In this document: positions 6,962 to 13,698 of the stretch, in pieces
Position numbering within the stretch: position 1 is the first letter of the stretch
How the letters are laid out: every line of letters starts with the position of its first letter
NCBI GenBank assembly: GCA_003243255.1
Contig: QFQM01000116.1
Location: 1 to 13,698 of the forward strand
Length of the DNA stretch: 13,698 nt
Direction of reading: 5' to 3'
Source: Flavobacterium psychrophilum
GTDB taxonomy: Bacteria > Bacteroidota > Bacteroidia > Flavobacteriales > Flavobacteriaceae
Made by a program: the position numbers and the translations under genes
Notes under the pieces: generated by a model
Database searches by the model: none
The model's input: the letters and a program-made list of their open reading frames with translations, nothing else
What the model was told of the DNA's origin: nothing

Positions 6962-7359
6962 AAAAGAGCGAAGTACCTCAGGACAAAAGTAATATTGAGT
7001 CGGTAAACATGCGCGAGCTATGTTATGCTACCGATGAGGAAGGTAACTATACCACGGCATTAAGTTCGGGGTGGGAGCCTAAGACCATTGCCCTTAGCAA
7101 TGCCATAGATGATATTAAAGAACGTACTGAAGAGGCCAGGCAAAAGGTGGCAAATGGTGAAGCGAGCCCGGTACTGTATTTTATGGAGCTGAGCAAAATG
7201 GATGTGGGTATACTGGCAGGTTATACCGGTATATGGCAATGGCGTATAAAAAGGCATTTTAAACCGAAGGTTTTTGCAGGGCTGAGTGATAAGGTATTGC
7301 AAAAATATGCCGACGCTTTCCTGATTACCGTTGATGAATTAAGAAATTTTAAGGGCTGA
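6958..7359 (+). CDS. Uncharacterised 133-aa protein with an HTH-like C-terminus
   Basis: I do not recognise this protein as a named family. It starts in an ATGA overlap with the second dehydratase. Residues 1-78 are polar and acidic with a helical stretch (ALSNAIDDIKERTEEARQKV, about 45-64). Residues 81-131 resemble the end of a Cro/C1-type helix-turn-helix domain: MDVGILAGYTGIWQWRIKRH, then FAGLSDKVLQKYADAF and ITVDELRNF, which recalls the usual 'LS...L..iA.al.is.deL' ending. A Trp-rich middle (WQWRIKRHFKP) is basic enough for nucleic-acid contact. There is no signal peptide or membrane segment. It could be an operon-specific regulator or a small partner of the BtrH-like protein 4 bp downstream. 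The HTH reading is an impression from sequence pattern only. Confidence 0.8.
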   Translation: MKKSEVPQDKSNIESVNMRELCYATDEEGNYTTALSSGWEPKTIALSNAIDDIKERTEEARQKVANGEASPVLYFMELSKMDVGILAGYTGIWQWRIKRHFKPKVFAGLSDKVLQKYADAFLITVDELRNFKG

Positions 7360-7363
7360 TATA

Positions 7364-8359
7364 ATGACAACCGATTTTAAGCACCACCAGTCGGCACATT
7401 GCGAAAATGGTGTTGCCTCCAACTTATTAAAGCATAATGGGCTTAACATAAGCGAACCAATGGTTTTTGGTATCGGTTCGGGCTTGTTTTTTGTATACCT
7501 TCCGTTTATAAAAGTAAACCATGCACCGGCGTTTAGCTACAGGCCGTTGCCGGGTATAATATTCAGCAGGCTGGCAAAAAGGCTTGGCATAAAGATAAAG
7601 AGACAGAAATTTTCAAGTTCACAGGCTGCCGAGAAAGCCCTGGAAGAGAACCTGAAAAACAATATACCGTCAGGACTTCAGGTAGGGGTATATAATCTTA
7701 CCTATTTTCCCGATGATTACCGTTTTCACTTTAACGCACATAACCTTGTGGTATATGGCAAAGAAGAAAACAATTACCTGATTAGCGACCCGGTTATGGA
7801 AACCGTAACAACCCTTACAGCCGAAGAGCTTGACAGGGTGCGTTTTGCCAAAGGGGCTTTTGCTCCTAAAGGGCAGATTTACTATCCGGTATATATCCCA
7901 AAAGAAATAGACCTTAAAAAGGCAATAACCAAAGCCATTAAAGCGACTTGTCGCGATATGTTGGCTCCTATGCCTATTATTGGTGTTGCAGGAATGCGTT
8001 ATGTTTCGAAACAGATTCGCAGGTGGCCGGCTAAACACGGAGTGCGAAAAGCCAATCATTACCTGGCGCAGATTGTGCGCATGCAGGAGGAGATAGGTAC
8101 CGGTGGCGGTGGTTTCCGTTTTATATATGCGGCCTTTTTACAGGAAGCATCGGTAATTATGGAGAGCGAAGAATTAAAAAAGCTTTCATTTGAAATGACC
8201 GAAATAGGTGACCTGTGGCGTGATTTTGCGCTTGAGGCATCGCGTGTATATAAAAAACGAAGTGCCCAGCAGGATGTGTATAACCTGTTGGCCGACAGAC
8301 TGCTTGAAATTGCGGGCAGGGAAGAAGAATTCTTTAAAAAACTGAGAAAAGCGGTATAG
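7364..8359 (+). CDS. BtrH-like acyltransferase (BtrH N-terminal domain plus DUF4872-like C-terminus)
   Basis: This 331-residue protein looks like the BtrH_N family (about residues 8-145) followed by a DUF4872-like helical region (about 155-325). BtrH itself moves an acyl group from an ACP onto the butirosin precursor, so members are candidate ACP-dependent acyltransferases with a cysteine-protease-like fold. A C-H-D set is visible: C13 in SAHCENGVASNLL, H126 in HNLVVYGKEENN and D142 in YLISDPV. The C-terminal half has a glycine patch, GTGGGGFRF, and long charged helices. No signal peptide or clear transmembrane segment is seen. Set among polyene and resorcinol genes, it is a good candidate for transferring the polyene acyl group from ACP to the resorcinol hydroxyl. 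Family fairly sure; reaction inferred. Confidence 0.8.
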   Translation: MTTDFKHHQSAHCENGVASNLLKHNGLNISEPMVFGIGSGLFFVYLPFIKVNHAPAFSYRPLPGIIFSRLAKRLGIKIKRQKFSSSQAAEKALEENLKNNIPSGLQVGVYNLTYFPDDYRFHFNAHNLVVYGKEENNYLISDPVMETVTTLTAEELDRVRFAKGAFAPKGQIYYPVYIPKEIDLKKAITKAIKATCRDMLAPMPIIGVAGMRYVSKQIRRWPAKHGVRKANHYLAQIVRMQEEIGTGGGGFRFIYAAFLQEASVIMESEELKKLSFEMTEIGDLWRDFALEASRVYKKRSAQQDVYNLLADRLLEIAGREEEFFKKLRKAV

Positions 8360-8365
8360 TAAAGA

Positions 8366-9118
8366 ATGGCTGAGAATATTATAGAAATACAATCCCTTTC
8401 TAAAAAATACAGAGATGCCGATTTCTTTTCGGTTAACAATTTGTCGTTATCGGTAAAGAAAGGAGAAATCTTTGGTTTGCTTGGCCCTAACGGGGCAGGA
8501 AAGACTACGCTTATTTCTATGCTGTGCGGACTGATAAAACCTACTGCAGGAAGTTTTATAATTGATGGGTTAACCTATAAAGACAATGCAAAGGCCATAA
8601 AAAAGATCATTGGGGTAGTGCCTCAGGAGTATGCATTGTACCCTACGCTTACGGCTTATGAGAACCTGATGTACTTTGGCAGTATGTATGGGCTTAAAGG
8701 CAAAGACCTGAAGCAAAGAATAAACGATTCTCTCGATTTTTTAGGGCTGATAAAATTTGCCGATAAAAAGATAGATACCTTTTCGGGCGGTATGAAGCGC
8801 AGGGTAAATCTTATTGCCGGGCTGCTTCATGAACCGGCTGTATTGTTTCTGGATGAGCCTACTGTTGGGGTAGATGTACAGTCAAGAAACGTAATTATAG
8901 ATTACCTGAAACAGACTAATACCAACGGCACAACAATCATATACACTTCGCACCATCTTGCCGAAGCACAGGATTTGTGCGACAGGATAGCGATAATAGA
9001 TACAGGTAAAGTAATTATTGAGGGAACTCCTGAAAAGATTATAGAAGTAACAAAAAATGCACATTCTCTGGAAGATGTGTTTCTGTCATTAACCGGTAAC
9101 GAACTTAGGGATGCATAA
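8366..9118 (+). CDS. ABC transporter ATP-binding protein (ABC-2 exporter type)
   Basis: A 250-residue nucleotide-binding subunit with all core motifs: Walker A GPNGAGKT (40-47), Q-loop Q87 in VVPQE, signature FSGGMKRR (139-146), Walker B VLFLDEPT (159-166) and H-loop H196 in YTSHH. The DrrA/CcmA-like group couples ATP hydrolysis in the cytoplasm to export by an ABC-2 permease. It begins 6 bp after the BtrH-like gene and overlaps the permease gene by 8 bp, so the two are made together. In this cluster it probably helps move the finished pigment or a lipid precursor out of the cytoplasmic leaflet; substrate is inferred from context only. Confidence 0.95.
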   Translation: MAENIIEIQSLSKKYRDADFFSVNNLSLSVKKGEIFGLLGPNGAGKTTLISMLCGLIKPTAGSFIIDGLTYKDNAKAIKKIIGVVPQEYALYPTLTAYENLMYFGSMYGLKGKDLKQRINDSLDFLGLIKFADKKIDTFSGGMKRRVNLIAGLLHEPAVLFLDEPTVGVDVQSRNVIIDYLKQTNTNGTTIIYTSHHLAEAQDLCDRIAIIDTGKVIIEGTPEKIIEVTKNAHSLEDVFLSLTGNELRDA

Positions 9119-10391
9119 GCTGCTGATATCCATATATAAGGAAATGTTGTTGCTGAAACGTGACATGGGAGGGCTGGTTATTCTGTTCATTATGCCGCTT
9201 TGCCTTGTTATTACCATTACGCTGATACAGGACAGTACTTTTAAGACCACAACCGAAAGTAAAATACCAATTTTACTGGTAGATAACGACAAAGGGGAGG
9301 TGTCTCAAATGGTACAAAAAAACCTTGCCGGAAATGATTCCTTCAGCGTAATTACAAAAAGTAACGGCAAAACTATTGATGAGGCATTCGCCAAAGAAAA
9401 AGTATTTGATGGTGACTATCAGTTGGCAATCGTTATTCCGGAGGGATTAAGTTCAGGCCTAAAAACCAAAGTTGAGGAGAATGTTGCTAAAATAATGGAA
9501 GGTTTGACCGAAACAGACTCTGTAAGTCCTGTAAAACAGGAAAAAGTAACGCCCAAAGAAGTTCGCTTGTATTTTGATCCTGCTTCGCAAACAGCGTTTA
9601 AGACTGCCGTGAAAAGTACGGTAGATAAGATGATCTCTCAGATTGAGACAAGGTCGATATACAATGCTTTTAGTGAACAGTTAGGAGAAGAAAGCACCGC
9701 TGCCTTTAAGCAGGAAAATTATATAAGCTTTAAAGAGATAGTACCCATGTTCGATAACAAGGAGCAGGTGCCTAACTCTACCCAGCATAATGTACCGGCA
9801 TGGACACTTTTTGCTATGTTTTTTATAGTGGTGCCATTGTCGATAAACATCGTAAAAGAGAAAAATCAGGGAACGCAGGTTAGGCTAAGAACTAATCCGG
9901 TATCTTATGCTACCATAATAGGCGGAAAAACCGTTACCTACCTGATCATTTGCATGCTTCAGTTTTTCCTGATGCTGGCAACGGGTATGTTTGTATTCCC
10001 TAAAATAGGATTGCCGGTTTTAGAATTGAACGGCACTTTTTTGATGATGAGCATAGTCGCGTTTTTTAGCGGACTTGCAGCCATAGGCTTCGGGATATTG
10101 CTGGGAACTATTGCCAAAACGCAGGAACAGTCAGCGCCATTTGGGGCAACATCTGTTGTTATACTGGCCGCTGTAGGTGGCGTATGGGTGCCTGTTTTTG
10201 CCATGCCCGAAATTATGCAGTATGTGGCTAAAGCTTCACCCATGAACTGGGGACTTGAGGCTTTTTACGATGTGCTTTTACGAAATAATTCAATAGCAGA
10301 AATATGGCCGTTGCTTTTGGCATTATTCCTGTTTTTTATGGGCATGATAGGCCTTTCAATAATTTATGATGAGAAGAAAAGAGCAGTATAG
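9111..10391 (+). CDS. ABC-2 type transporter permease
   Basis: A 426-residue permease partnering the ATPase whose gene it overlaps by 8 bp. The layout matches the ABC2_membrane_3 type: one N-terminal transmembrane helix (about 21-39, GGLVILFIMPLCLVITITL), a large soluble domain (about 40-230) expected outside the cytoplasmic membrane, then five helices near residues 231-249, 277-298, 308-328, 342-362 and 395-418. The soluble domain carries VRLYFDPASQTAFKTAVKS, usual for this subfamily. A single gene encodes this six-helix unit, so the exporter is probably a homodimer of permeases with two ATPases. Its 3' end overlaps the thioesterase gene by 26 bp. Substrate is unknown; pigment or lipid export is inferred from neighbours. 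Confidence 0.92.
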   Translation: MHKLLISIYKEMLLLKRDMGGLVILFIMPLCLVITITLIQDSTFKTTTESKIPILLVDNDKGEVSQMVQKNLAGNDSFSVITKSNGKTIDEAFAKEKVFDGDYQLAIVIPEGLSSGLKTKVEENVAKIMEGLTETDSVSPVKQEKVTPKEVRLYFDPASQTAFKTAVKSTVDKMISQIETRSIYNAFSEQLGEESTAAFKQENYISFKEIVPMFDNKEQVPNSTQHNVPAWTLFAMFFIVVPLSINIVKEKNQGTQVRLRTNPVSYATIIGGKTVTYLIICMLQFFLMLATGMFVFPKIGLPVLELNGTFLMMSIVAFFSGLAAIGFGILLGTIAKTQEQSAPFGATSVVILAAVGGVWVPVFAMPEIMQYVAKASPMNWGLEAFYDVLLRNNSIAEIWPLLLALFLFFMGMIGLSIIYDEKKRAV

Positions 10392-10815
10392 GGAAGTTGC
10401 AGAACTAACGGTTAAGCAGGAAATAAGGGTTCGTTTTAACGAAACCGATCCGCTTGGCATTGTATGGCATGGCTACTATATTACTTATTTTGAAGATGGC
10501 CGTGAGGCATTTGGCCGCAAACATGGTATTGGCTATCTGGATGTGCACAAGCATGGGTATACAACGCCAATCGTAAAATCGAGTTGCGAACACAAATTGC
10601 CATTAAAGTATGGGGATGTTGCCACAATAGAAACAACAATCCTGGATACTCCTGCTGCAAAAATGGTGTACAGGTTTAAGATATTTGACGGTGAAGGCAA
10701 TCTGGCCTGTACCGGTGAAACTGTTCAGGTATTTGTGAATGAAGAAGGGCAAATGATATTAAACTATCCTGCTTTTTTTGAAGAGTGGAGAAAAAAAGTA
10801 GGACTGGATAAATAA
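10366..10815 (+). CDS. 4-hydroxybenzoyl-CoA thioesterase-like (hotdog, 4HBT/YbgC) protein
   Basis: This 149-residue single-hotdog protein belongs to the 4HBT thioesterase group, which hydrolyses acyl-CoA or acyl-ACP thioesters. The catalytic-site motif is RFNETDPLGIVWHGYYITYFEDGREAF, where D28 matches the catalytic Asp of 4HBT enzymes and H35-G36 follow. The first ~14 residues lie over the permease 3' end; ATG 10366 or 10369 are both possible, with no good Shine-Dalgarno to choose between them. The stop and the ketosynthase start share a base (TAATG at 10813-10817). In aryl polyene clusters a similar thioesterase (ApeK-like) is thought to release the polyene or edit the carrier protein, which fits here. 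Confidence 0.9.
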   Translation: MMRRKEQYREVAELTVKQEIRVRFNETDPLGIVWHGYYITYFEDGREAFGRKHGIGYLDVHKHGYTTPIVKSSCEHKLPLKYGDVATIETTILDTPAAKMVYRFKIFDGEGNLACTGETVQVFVNEEGQMILNYPAFFEEWRKKVGLDK

Positions 10816-11957
10816 TGGAACTGAAGAATGTATATATAACCCATACCAACTGCATTACACCGCTTGGCTTTGATGTGGATAGTAATATTGAGGCTATCAG
10901 CCACGGTAATACAGGTATAAGCAAACAGGAAAACAGCATGCTGCCCATGCCGTTTTATGCCGGGGTTATAAATGATGATAGGCTTGAAAATGCTTTTGCC
11001 TCGATAAGCGATAAGCGATACACAAGGCTCGAAAAAATGATGCTGCTAGCATTGCAGCCTGTTGTTCAAAAATCAGGAGTAGTGTTTAATGATAAAACGG
11101 CCTTAGTGCTTTCAACCACTAAAGGAAATATAACATCGCTGCCAAAAGAAGGAGCATTGCCTCAAGAAGCCTACCTACAGGGACTGGCAAAAAATATAGC
11201 AGGTTACTTTGGTTTTATTACTGAGCCTATAGTTATTTCTAATGCGTGTGTATCGGGTGTTATGGCAGTTTCGGTTGCAAAAAGGCTTATACAGTCAGGA
11301 CTGTATGATAACGTATTTGTAGTTGCCGGAGATGAGGTTTCGGAATTTGTACTTTCGGGCTTCAATTCGTTTCAGGCGATGAGTCCTGAACCCTGCAAGC
11401 CTTATTCGGCAAACAGAAGTGGCGTTACGCTGGGCGAAGCTGCTGCTGCTGTATTGGTTACTAAAGATTCGGCGGATGCCAAAGCAAAAGTGATTGGCGA
11501 TGGCTCTATAAACGATGCCAACCATATTTCAGGACCGTCACGAACAGGTGAGGGATTGTTTAGAAGTATAGAAAGTGCATTGAAAGAATCGGGCGTAGGC
11601 CCTGAAAAGATAGATTACATCTCGGCTCACGGAACGGCAACACCGTTTAACGATGAGATGGAAGCCATAGCTTTTAACAGGCTTGGGCTGAATAAAGTTC
11701 CGGTTAACAGTTTAAAAGGCTATTATGGGCATACACTGGGGGCATCAGGGTTACTGGAAACAGTAATTGCGCTGGAGTCTATGGCTCAAAACAAAGTTTA
11801 TGCCTCAATGGGTTATGACGAACCGGGTGTGTCGCAGGCTATAAATGTAATTACGGAGAACGAAGACAGAAAGATCGATTATTTCCTTAAAACAGCTTCC
11901 GGTTTTGGAGGCTGTAATACGGCAGTGATATTTGAAAAGGTACAACATGGCAGATAA
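10815..11957 (+). CDS. beta-ketoacyl-ACP synthase, FabF-like (second ketosynthase)
   Basis: A 380-residue condensing enzyme, slightly short for FabF (about 410). The active site looks complete: C145 in ISNACVSGVMA, H272 in ISAHGTATPFND, K301 and H306 in SLKGYYGHTLGASG, and a C-terminal ASGFGGCNTAVIF loop. It therefore should condense chains, unlike a chain-length factor. The first ~40 residues are less conserved: VYITHTNCITPLGF replaces the usual VVITGxGxxSPxG. Translation is coupled to the thioesterase by a TAATG overlap and to the next gene, a truncated ketosynthase-like protein, by an 11-bp overlap. That pairing recalls the ketosynthase:chain-length-factor heterodimer of aryl polyene systems (ApeO with ApeC), and suggests this is the main polyene-extending ketosynthase. 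Confidence 0.92.
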   Translation: MELKNVYITHTNCITPLGFDVDSNIEAISHGNTGISKQENSMLPMPFYAGVINDDRLENAFASISDKRYTRLEKMMLLALQPVVQKSGVVFNDKTALVLSTTKGNITSLPKEGALPQEAYLQGLAKNIAGYFGFITEPIVISNACVSGVMAVSVAKRLIQSGLYDNVFVVAGDEVSEFVLSGFNSFQAMSPEPCKPYSANRSGVTLGEAAAAVLVTKDSADAKAKVIGDGSINDANHISGPSRTGEGLFRSIESALKESGVGPEKIDYISAHGTATPFNDEMEAIAFNRLGLNKVPVNSLKGYYGHTLGASGLLETVIALESMAQNKVYASMGYDEPGVSQAINVITENEDRKIDYFLKTASGFGGCNTAVIFEKVQHGR

Positions 11958-12558
11958 TTATTTTATAACAGATTACTGTACCATAGAACAGGGTAGGATA
12001 GTGCACAACGGGCAGGAAGTTTTTGCTGCGCCGGATGCTGAGTTTGCCGATTTTGCAAAACAGGCCTACAAGCATGCCGAAACAGATTATGCCAAATTCT
12101 TTAAGATGGATAACCTGAGCAAGCTGTCTTTTCTGGCTGCCGATTTGCTGCTGAAAGGCCAGCCGGCTGATGGCAGTAATAATACAGCACTATTATTTGC
12201 TAATGCATCATCCAGCCTTGATACCGATGTGAAATACAATGCATCTATTGCCGATAAGGATAATTATTTTCCGAGTCCTGCGGTATTTGTATATACGCTG
12301 CCTAATATTTGCATGGGCGAGATCAGCATAAGGTATAAGCTGTATACTGAAAATAGTTTCTTTATATTTGAGGCTTTCAATCCGGACTTTTTTGAGGCTT
12401 ATGCACAAATTTTACTGGATACAGGCAAGGCTGATAAAGTGCTGTGCGGATGGGTAGAATTTTTTAAGGATGATTACAAAGCCTTTATGTACCTGGTATC
12501 GAAAGAGCAGGGCAAGGCTCACACAAAACAAAACATACAAACATTATATAACAATTAA
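11947..12558 (+). CDS. Truncated ketosynthase-like protein (ApeC/chain-length-factor type)
   Basis: This 203-residue protein looks like only the N-terminal half of a ketosynthase (Ketoacyl-synt_2, PF13723-like). Supporting segments are NNTALLFANASSSLDTD (about residues 77-93), FPSPAVFVYTLPNICMGEIS (108-127), which parallels the 'sP..F..s.hN...G..s' pattern, and the FFEAYAQILLDTGKADKVLCGWVEFF helix-strand near residues 150-175. No Cys sits where the ketosynthase nucleophile belongs, and the C-terminal half with both His residues is missing. ATG 11947 gives MADNYF; a TTG at 11932 is the only earlier option. It overlaps the intact ketosynthase by 11 bp and precedes ACP2 by 1 bp. A non-catalytic chain-length-determining partner is the best reading. 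Family call is from pattern, not a search. Confidence 0.78.
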   Translation: MADNYFITDYCTIEQGRIVHNGQEVFAAPDAEFADFAKQAYKHAETDYAKFFKMDNLSKLSFLAADLLLKGQPADGSNNTALLFANASSSLDTDVKYNASIADKDNYFPSPAVFVYTLPNICMGEISIRYKLYTENSFFIFEAFNPDFFEAYAQILLDTGKADKVLCGWVEFFKDDYKAFMYLVSKEQGKAHTKQNIQTLYNN

Positions 12559-12559
12559 G

Positions 12560-12817
12560 ATGGAAGCATTAAAACAGGAATTAAAAGAGAAAATCATCAA
12601 TGTTCTTAATCTTGAAGACATTGCTGTAGAAGATGTGAATGATAATGATCCGCTTTTTGGCGATGGCCTTGGGCTTGATTCTATTGATGCACTTGAGCTT
12701 ATTGTAATGCTTGATAAAGATTATGGGATTAAACTTGCCGACCCTAAAGAAGGTAAAGCCATATTCCAGTCGATAGAGACTATGGCAAAATATATCTCTG
12801 AAAACCGTACAAAATAA
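12560..12817 (+). CDS. Acyl carrier protein (second ACP)
   Basis: An 85-residue ACP. The phosphopantetheine serine is S41 in LGLDSIDALELIVM, and the acidic helix II and the FQSIETMAKYI C-terminal helix match the family. The start is ATG 12560, right after the previous gene's TAA; an upstream in-frame opening from 12470 only adds out-of-family sequence over the preceding gene. It has Ile after the serine where E. coli AcpP has Leu, and an insert-like KLADPKEGKAIFQS between helices. It lies 1 bp after the chain-length-factor-like gene and 2 bp before the third ketosynthase, so it probably carries the polyene chain. It is clearly different from the first ACP. Confidence 0.94.
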   Translation: MEALKQELKEKIINVLNLEDIAVEDVNDNDPLFGDGLGLDSIDALELIVMLDKDYGIKLADPKEGKAIFQSIETMAKYISENRTK

Positions 12818-12819
12818 TA

Positions 12820-13698
12820 ATGAGCAGGGGAGTTGCCATAACCGGTATGGGAATCATTTCTTCGATAGGTAATTCTGTCGAAGAGAATTTTAATGCCCTG
12901 GTAAATGGCAAACCGGGTATAACGGTAATAGAAAATATTGCTACGGTTCATAAGAACGTTATAAAAGTAGGTGAGATTAAAAGGACCAACCTTCAGCTTG
13001 CTGCCGAACTTGGCCTTACCGCAGATAATAACTATTCGCGTACTGCCATGTTAGGTGCTATTGCAGCGAAACAGGCGGTTGCGAATGCCGGTATTACAAA
13101 TATTAATGAATACAATACGGGATTGATCTCTGCTACCAGCGTTGGCGGTATGGACATGACCGAGAATTTTTTTTACGATTACACTGAAAGCGAAGAGAAC
13201 AGGCGATACATACTGTCTCATGATGCCGGAGATTCCAGCCATAAAATAGCAGAGCAGTTAGGACTTAAAGGTTTGGTTACAACCATCAGTACGGCCTGTT
13301 CGTCGGCTGCAAATGCTATTATGCTTGGCGCAAGACTGATTAAAAGCGGCAAGCTTGACCGTGTGATTGTAGGTGGAACCGACGCCTTGTCGAAATTTAC
13401 CATAAACGGTTTTAAGACCCTGATGATACTTTCGGATACGTATAACACTCCATTCGATAATAACAGGAAAGGGCTTAACCTGGGTGAAGCGGCAGCCTTT
13501 TTAGTGCTGGAAAGCGATGCCGTGGTAAAGCAACAGAACAAAAAGGTTCTGGCTTACCTTTCCGGATATGGCAATGCGAATGATGCGTATCATCAGACTG
13601 CATCTTCCGAAAACGGGGATGGTGCTTTCCTTGCTATGCAAAAAGCCTTTAAAATATCAGGATTACAACCATCGGATATTGATTATATCAATGCGCAT
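12820..13698 (+). CDS. beta-ketoacyl-ACP synthase, FabF-like (third ketosynthase), 3'-truncated
   Basis: An open frame from ATG 12820 runs through the right edge with no stop (293 complete codons). The N-terminus RGVAITGMGIISSIGNSVEENFNAL is a clear FabF start. C160 in STACSSAANAIMLGARLI is the nucleophile, and the last visible codon (13696-13698, CAT) is the His of IDYINAH, so the second His and the C-terminal loop lie outside. The segment NRKGLNLGEAAAFLVLES is typical of the family. It follows ACP2 by 2 bp. With two other FabF-type ketosynthases, a truncated one and DarB in the same window, it is probably a specialised condensing enzyme such as the starter-loading or second ApeR-like ketosynthase; its exact job cannot be told from the fragment. 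Confidence 0.93.
   Translation, partial: MSRGVAITGMGIISSIGNSVEENFNALVNGKPGITVIENIATVHKNVIKVGEIKRTNLQLAAELGLTADNNYSRTAMLGAIAAKQAVANAGITNINEYNTGLISATSVGGMDMTENFFYDYTESEENRRYILSHDAGDSSHKIAEQLGLKGLVTTISTACSSAANAIMLGARLIKSGKLDRVIVGGTDALSKFTINGFKTLMILSDTYNTPFDNNRKGLNLGEAAAFLVLESDAVVKQQNKKVLAYLSGYGNANDAYHQTASSENGDGAFLAMQKAFKISGLQPSDIDYINAH

Noticed and set aside
7670..8059. 129-aa open frame on the minus strand
   Set aside because: It runs opposite the BtrH-like gene, is rich in His/Phe/Arg as expected of a reverse reading, and has no motif.
8059..8439. 126-aa open frame on the minus strand
   Set aside because: It lies opposite the BtrH-like and ABC ATPase genes, has no recognisable motif, and its composition is what a reverse reading of those genes would give.
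10996..11016. Short direct repeat (GATAAGC units) in the second ketosynthase
   Set aside because: It is a three-unit codon-level repeat encoding ordinary residues (ISDKRY) and does not extend into anything larger.
11947..12558. Broken pseudogene of a full ketosynthase
   Set aside because: The frame is intact, tightly coupled on both sides, and half-length ketosynthase-like partners are normal in aryl polyene clusters; no remnant of the C-terminal half follows.
1..13698. CRISPR arrays, tRNA or rRNA genes, insertion sequences, attachment sites
   Set aside because: I saw no spaced direct repeats, tRNA-like folds, transposase motifs or terminal inverted repeats; nearly the whole window is coding on one strand.

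Overview
The window reads as part of a flexirubin-type pigment locus, that is, an aryl polyene (APE) plus dialkylresorcinol (DAR) biosynthetic cluster, from a Bacteroidetes bacterium, most likely a Flavobacterium relative. The taxonomic hint comes from moderate-to-low GC, A-rich rather than strong Shine-Dalgarno leaders before most genes, and the pairing of DarA/DarB with type II polyketide genes, which is characteristic of flexirubin producers. Organism and product are inferred from gene content only.

Layout, all on the + strand: (1) bases 1-770, the 3' part of a WG-repeat protein, cut by the left edge; (2) 784-3900, a tight block of ketoreductase, ketosynthase, acyl carrier protein (ACP) and LpxL-like acyltransferase; (3) 3901-4018, the only sizeable gap, holding two mutually exclusive hairpins; (4) 4019-6080, darA and darB, the resorcinol-forming pair; (5) 6083-6961, two adjacent hotdog dehydratases, the first lacking the usual catalytic His; (6) 6958-8359, a 133-aa protein with an HTH-like C-terminus and a BtrH-like acyltransferase; (7) 8366-10391, an ABC-2 exporter (ATPase plus permease); (8) 10366-12558, a 4HBT thioesterase, a complete ketosynthase and a truncated ketosynthase-like protein resembling an APE chain-length factor; (9) 12560 to the end, a second ACP and a third FabF-type ketosynthase cut by the right edge just at its first catalytic His. 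From 4019 onward gene gaps are at most about 16 bp, and several genes overlap, so this is very probably one operon.

Working model (inference): ketosynthases with the chain-length-factor-like protein, ketoreductase and dehydratase pair iteratively extend an aryl starter on ACP into a conjugated polyene. DarB condenses two acyl thioesters to a cyclohexanedione, which DarA aromatises to a dialkylresorcinol. An acyltransferase (LpxL-like or BtrH-like) then joins polyene acid and resorcinol as an ester. The ABC-2 system may move the pigment toward the outer membrane. The ammonia lyase and aryl-activating ligase expected for the starter are not in the window and probably lie outside it.

The points most worth following up are the His-to-Gln change in the first dehydratase, the catalytically empty ketosynthase-like protein translationally coupled to an intact ketosynthase, the uncharacterised 133-aa protein inside the operon, and the BtrH-like protein as a candidate ester-forming enzyme.
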